Assembly: GCF_964340395.1 (NCBI RefSeq)
Contig: NC_135555.1
Coordinates: forward strand, 27,120,725-27,184,724
Origin: Glandiceps talaboti
Lineage: Eukaryota; Hemichordata; Enteropneusta; Spengelidae
DNA: 64,000 nucleotides
Direction of reading: 5' to 3'
The stretch's first letter is position 1; each line of letters begins with the position of its first letter. The position numbers were made by a program, and so were the translations under genes. Shown here piece after piece: positions 54,801-57,800 of this stretch. The notes under the pieces were generated by a model that worked only from the letters and a program-made list of their open reading frames with translations, searched no databases and was not told where the DNA came from.

Positions 54801-57800
54801 TGATTTGGTCCTGCTATATCAAGTGACAATATTAGTTACAATGTACATATTGTAAACTTGATACGGAAAGCTGACATGAGTGTCCTTGAAACTCTGAAAT
54901 CTTGAACTAAAACTATCAACAACGTCAACGTTAGGATGCATGATGCTTTGTAATACCACTGTAATTATTTTCTGATTTGCACAACAAGTTCATTCGTCAT
55001 GTCTGACCGGGCGCACATGCATCGGCCGTCTCTAGTGGCTGCCAGTGATCACTCATTGATTCAGTGCCCAACATTCACATGTGTCACTGTCAACATCATG
55101 CAACACGATCCCCTAACGCAGCTTTGTCGGAATCAAAATACACATGTACTCATTTTGTGAACCTCATTTTTAACAACCTGTCCCATAAAATTTGGTTTAC
55201 TAAGGCTTATGTGGCAGATAGATGTTCCGATTTCCCGTAGCAAGTTCAGTGTTTCGCACACGTCAGTGAGTAGGTCAGAGGTCGCGACAGTGATGGTAGA
55301 CAAAACATGGGAAGAGAGACGTCCATTTTGGCGTCTCATCTATATACTCGACTCCCTCTAATGTTTCAATTGAAGATTATGTTTATCAAAGTTGATCTTT
55401 TTGTTGCATATTAATGCATTTTTGTGCATGTTAACAATAGAACTGCGCGTTGTCACTGTATCTTATATGATGTCAACAAAACTGTCGTTTACGGAGTCAG
55501 TATACTTTTTGTGGTATTGACGCCAGGGCCTGTTCCTGGACTTAGGTGTCTGCCCTACAATGAATGCGCCAAAATGACGCAAGGTGGGACAATTATTGCG
55601 TCATTTGTAATTTTAGGGGGCCAATGTCGCAAGGCCGTGGCCTCGGCAGAACACTGGGTTAATACATGTAGTTGACAATGATGTAATTCTTAGATTTAAT
55701 CCGTCGGCTAAATTCGTCATGGTCCGCTAAAAACTTTGAAAACTGTCAAGGATTTTTTTCACTGTCTTTGATTTTATCATATAAATGAGGTATGTAAGGG
55801 TACCTAAAGTGGCAAAGTGGGACCGTAAAGTGGGATTCCAACTTTGTGCCAAACAGGCAAAGTAGGACCGGAATTCCGGTCGGTCCAACTTCACGATTTT
55901 CCCATTTATGACATCGCAATCCTGTACACCACATATGTGTATGACACACAACTGCTCCATGGCCCGCTTTGCACTATTGCACATTCGAAATATCGACAGA
56001 ATTGACATTGATTATTGTTAATGATTCTATAATTTCGTCCAACCAACAAAAACAATGATGTGGTTTTATACCCAAATGCAGTCGAGTCGAAATGAAATCG
56101 TACTATTTCATATACCACGTATAGTAATACAAATTATGCATTGTATACGATATTTGTACATCGATATTTGTCAGAGCAATGACAATGTACCAACTGAAAC
56201 CAACGTCAATCTTTATGTTGTTGTGGGTTTTTTTTGTCATACTCTACTTAGGACTGAAACTTTGCCGACTTATCGTATCGCAAAACTTTCGTTGTCGATG
56301 CTTCACGCGTCCTTAGAGCAGTAGCTTCCATTACCGGGTTTAAGTGTCGAGCAGTACAACTGTTTTCTCCGACGTTCGCATTGGGCACCCTTTGACCTTG
56401 CTTTTCTTCACATGAAGTGCAAATTGATCGTATTCGATTGGACGTCCCTGTCACACATTTTAACATTCCAAAACTCTTCCATTTCTGTGATTGTCGCTAA
56501 CTTTTGTACAACAGATTGTAGGGATAACATATTGTCATGTGTTATATTTTTTGTACATGAAGTAGTACATTGTCAAAGACCATGTATGTTAGTTCAGTTG
56601 GTTAAATGCAGTTGACCTCGGGCGAGTTGGCACACTGTTGCGAGTTAAACTCGGCACAGGGTAATTTTATCAATGAACGCCCGATGGCATGCTCTTCTTA
56701 TGATCGGTGCCTTAACTGCAGTTTAGTAAAGTTGCACCAGTCCAACATTGCCGAAAATCATGAAGTTGGACTGACCCTACTTCCGGTCCAACTTTGCCGA
56801 AAATCATGAAGTTGGACCGACCCCACTTCCAGTCCTACTTTGCCTGTTTGGCACAAAGTTGGAGTCCCACTTTACGGTCCCACTTTGCCACTTTAGGTAC
56901 CCTTACATACATGTATAAATTCATAAATCAGCTACATACATGTATATTTATTTCAAATTAATATTTAGAGATACTATGTCGTTTTATTTTATGAATTTGG
57001 ACTATGAGTTCTACAACACGTTCATCGAACTCAAGTATAACTCAAGTATATGGCTGACACGTACATGTACACGTGTTTCACGCATTGCCGGTGATTTCCT
57101 ATTCTAGTTCCAGACGACCTTATTCCAATTTTACTCTACGTTATCTTCATACAGTACTAGTCTAATTCCTGACGACCGTATTCCGATTTTACCCTACATT
57201 ATTAACATTATTAATGTAGGGTAAAATCGGAATACGGTCGTCGGGAATTAGACTGGTACGTATTGTATGAAGATAACATATGGTAAAATCGGAATACAAT
57301 AGTCAGGAACTGCCTATGATTTCCCAACCTGTCACAATAATTTAGAACTTTTCAATTCTGAACCAAAACGGGACATTTGTTCTCTAAAAATGTGTAAGAC
57401 TTTTAGCTTTCGTCCGTATTTGTCAACAGTGTATTTATAAAATGTCAGCGGTTCATAAGGGCTTATGGCCAGTGGATGTGTACTACTACTACGCCACACT
57501 TCATGTGCACAGCATACTGTAAACACGACTATTGAAAATTGGTGACGGGAAATGCTTCCACCATGTACATGTACATGTTTACTAATAATCAAAACTACTC
57601 GATTTTGCTTGTCATTAATTACCATTTCTCAAGATTGAAATATTATAGCCATCTAGTATGCTGCATAAGTTTGGCACTGACAACGTATTCCCAGAAATGA
57701 CAGTCAGTTCGGAAATGATGTTGTGACACTGTGATGTATTTTTCTTGTTTTGTTGTTGACACGCCATACAATGTATTTTTGTAACATGCTCTTTAGCTCG

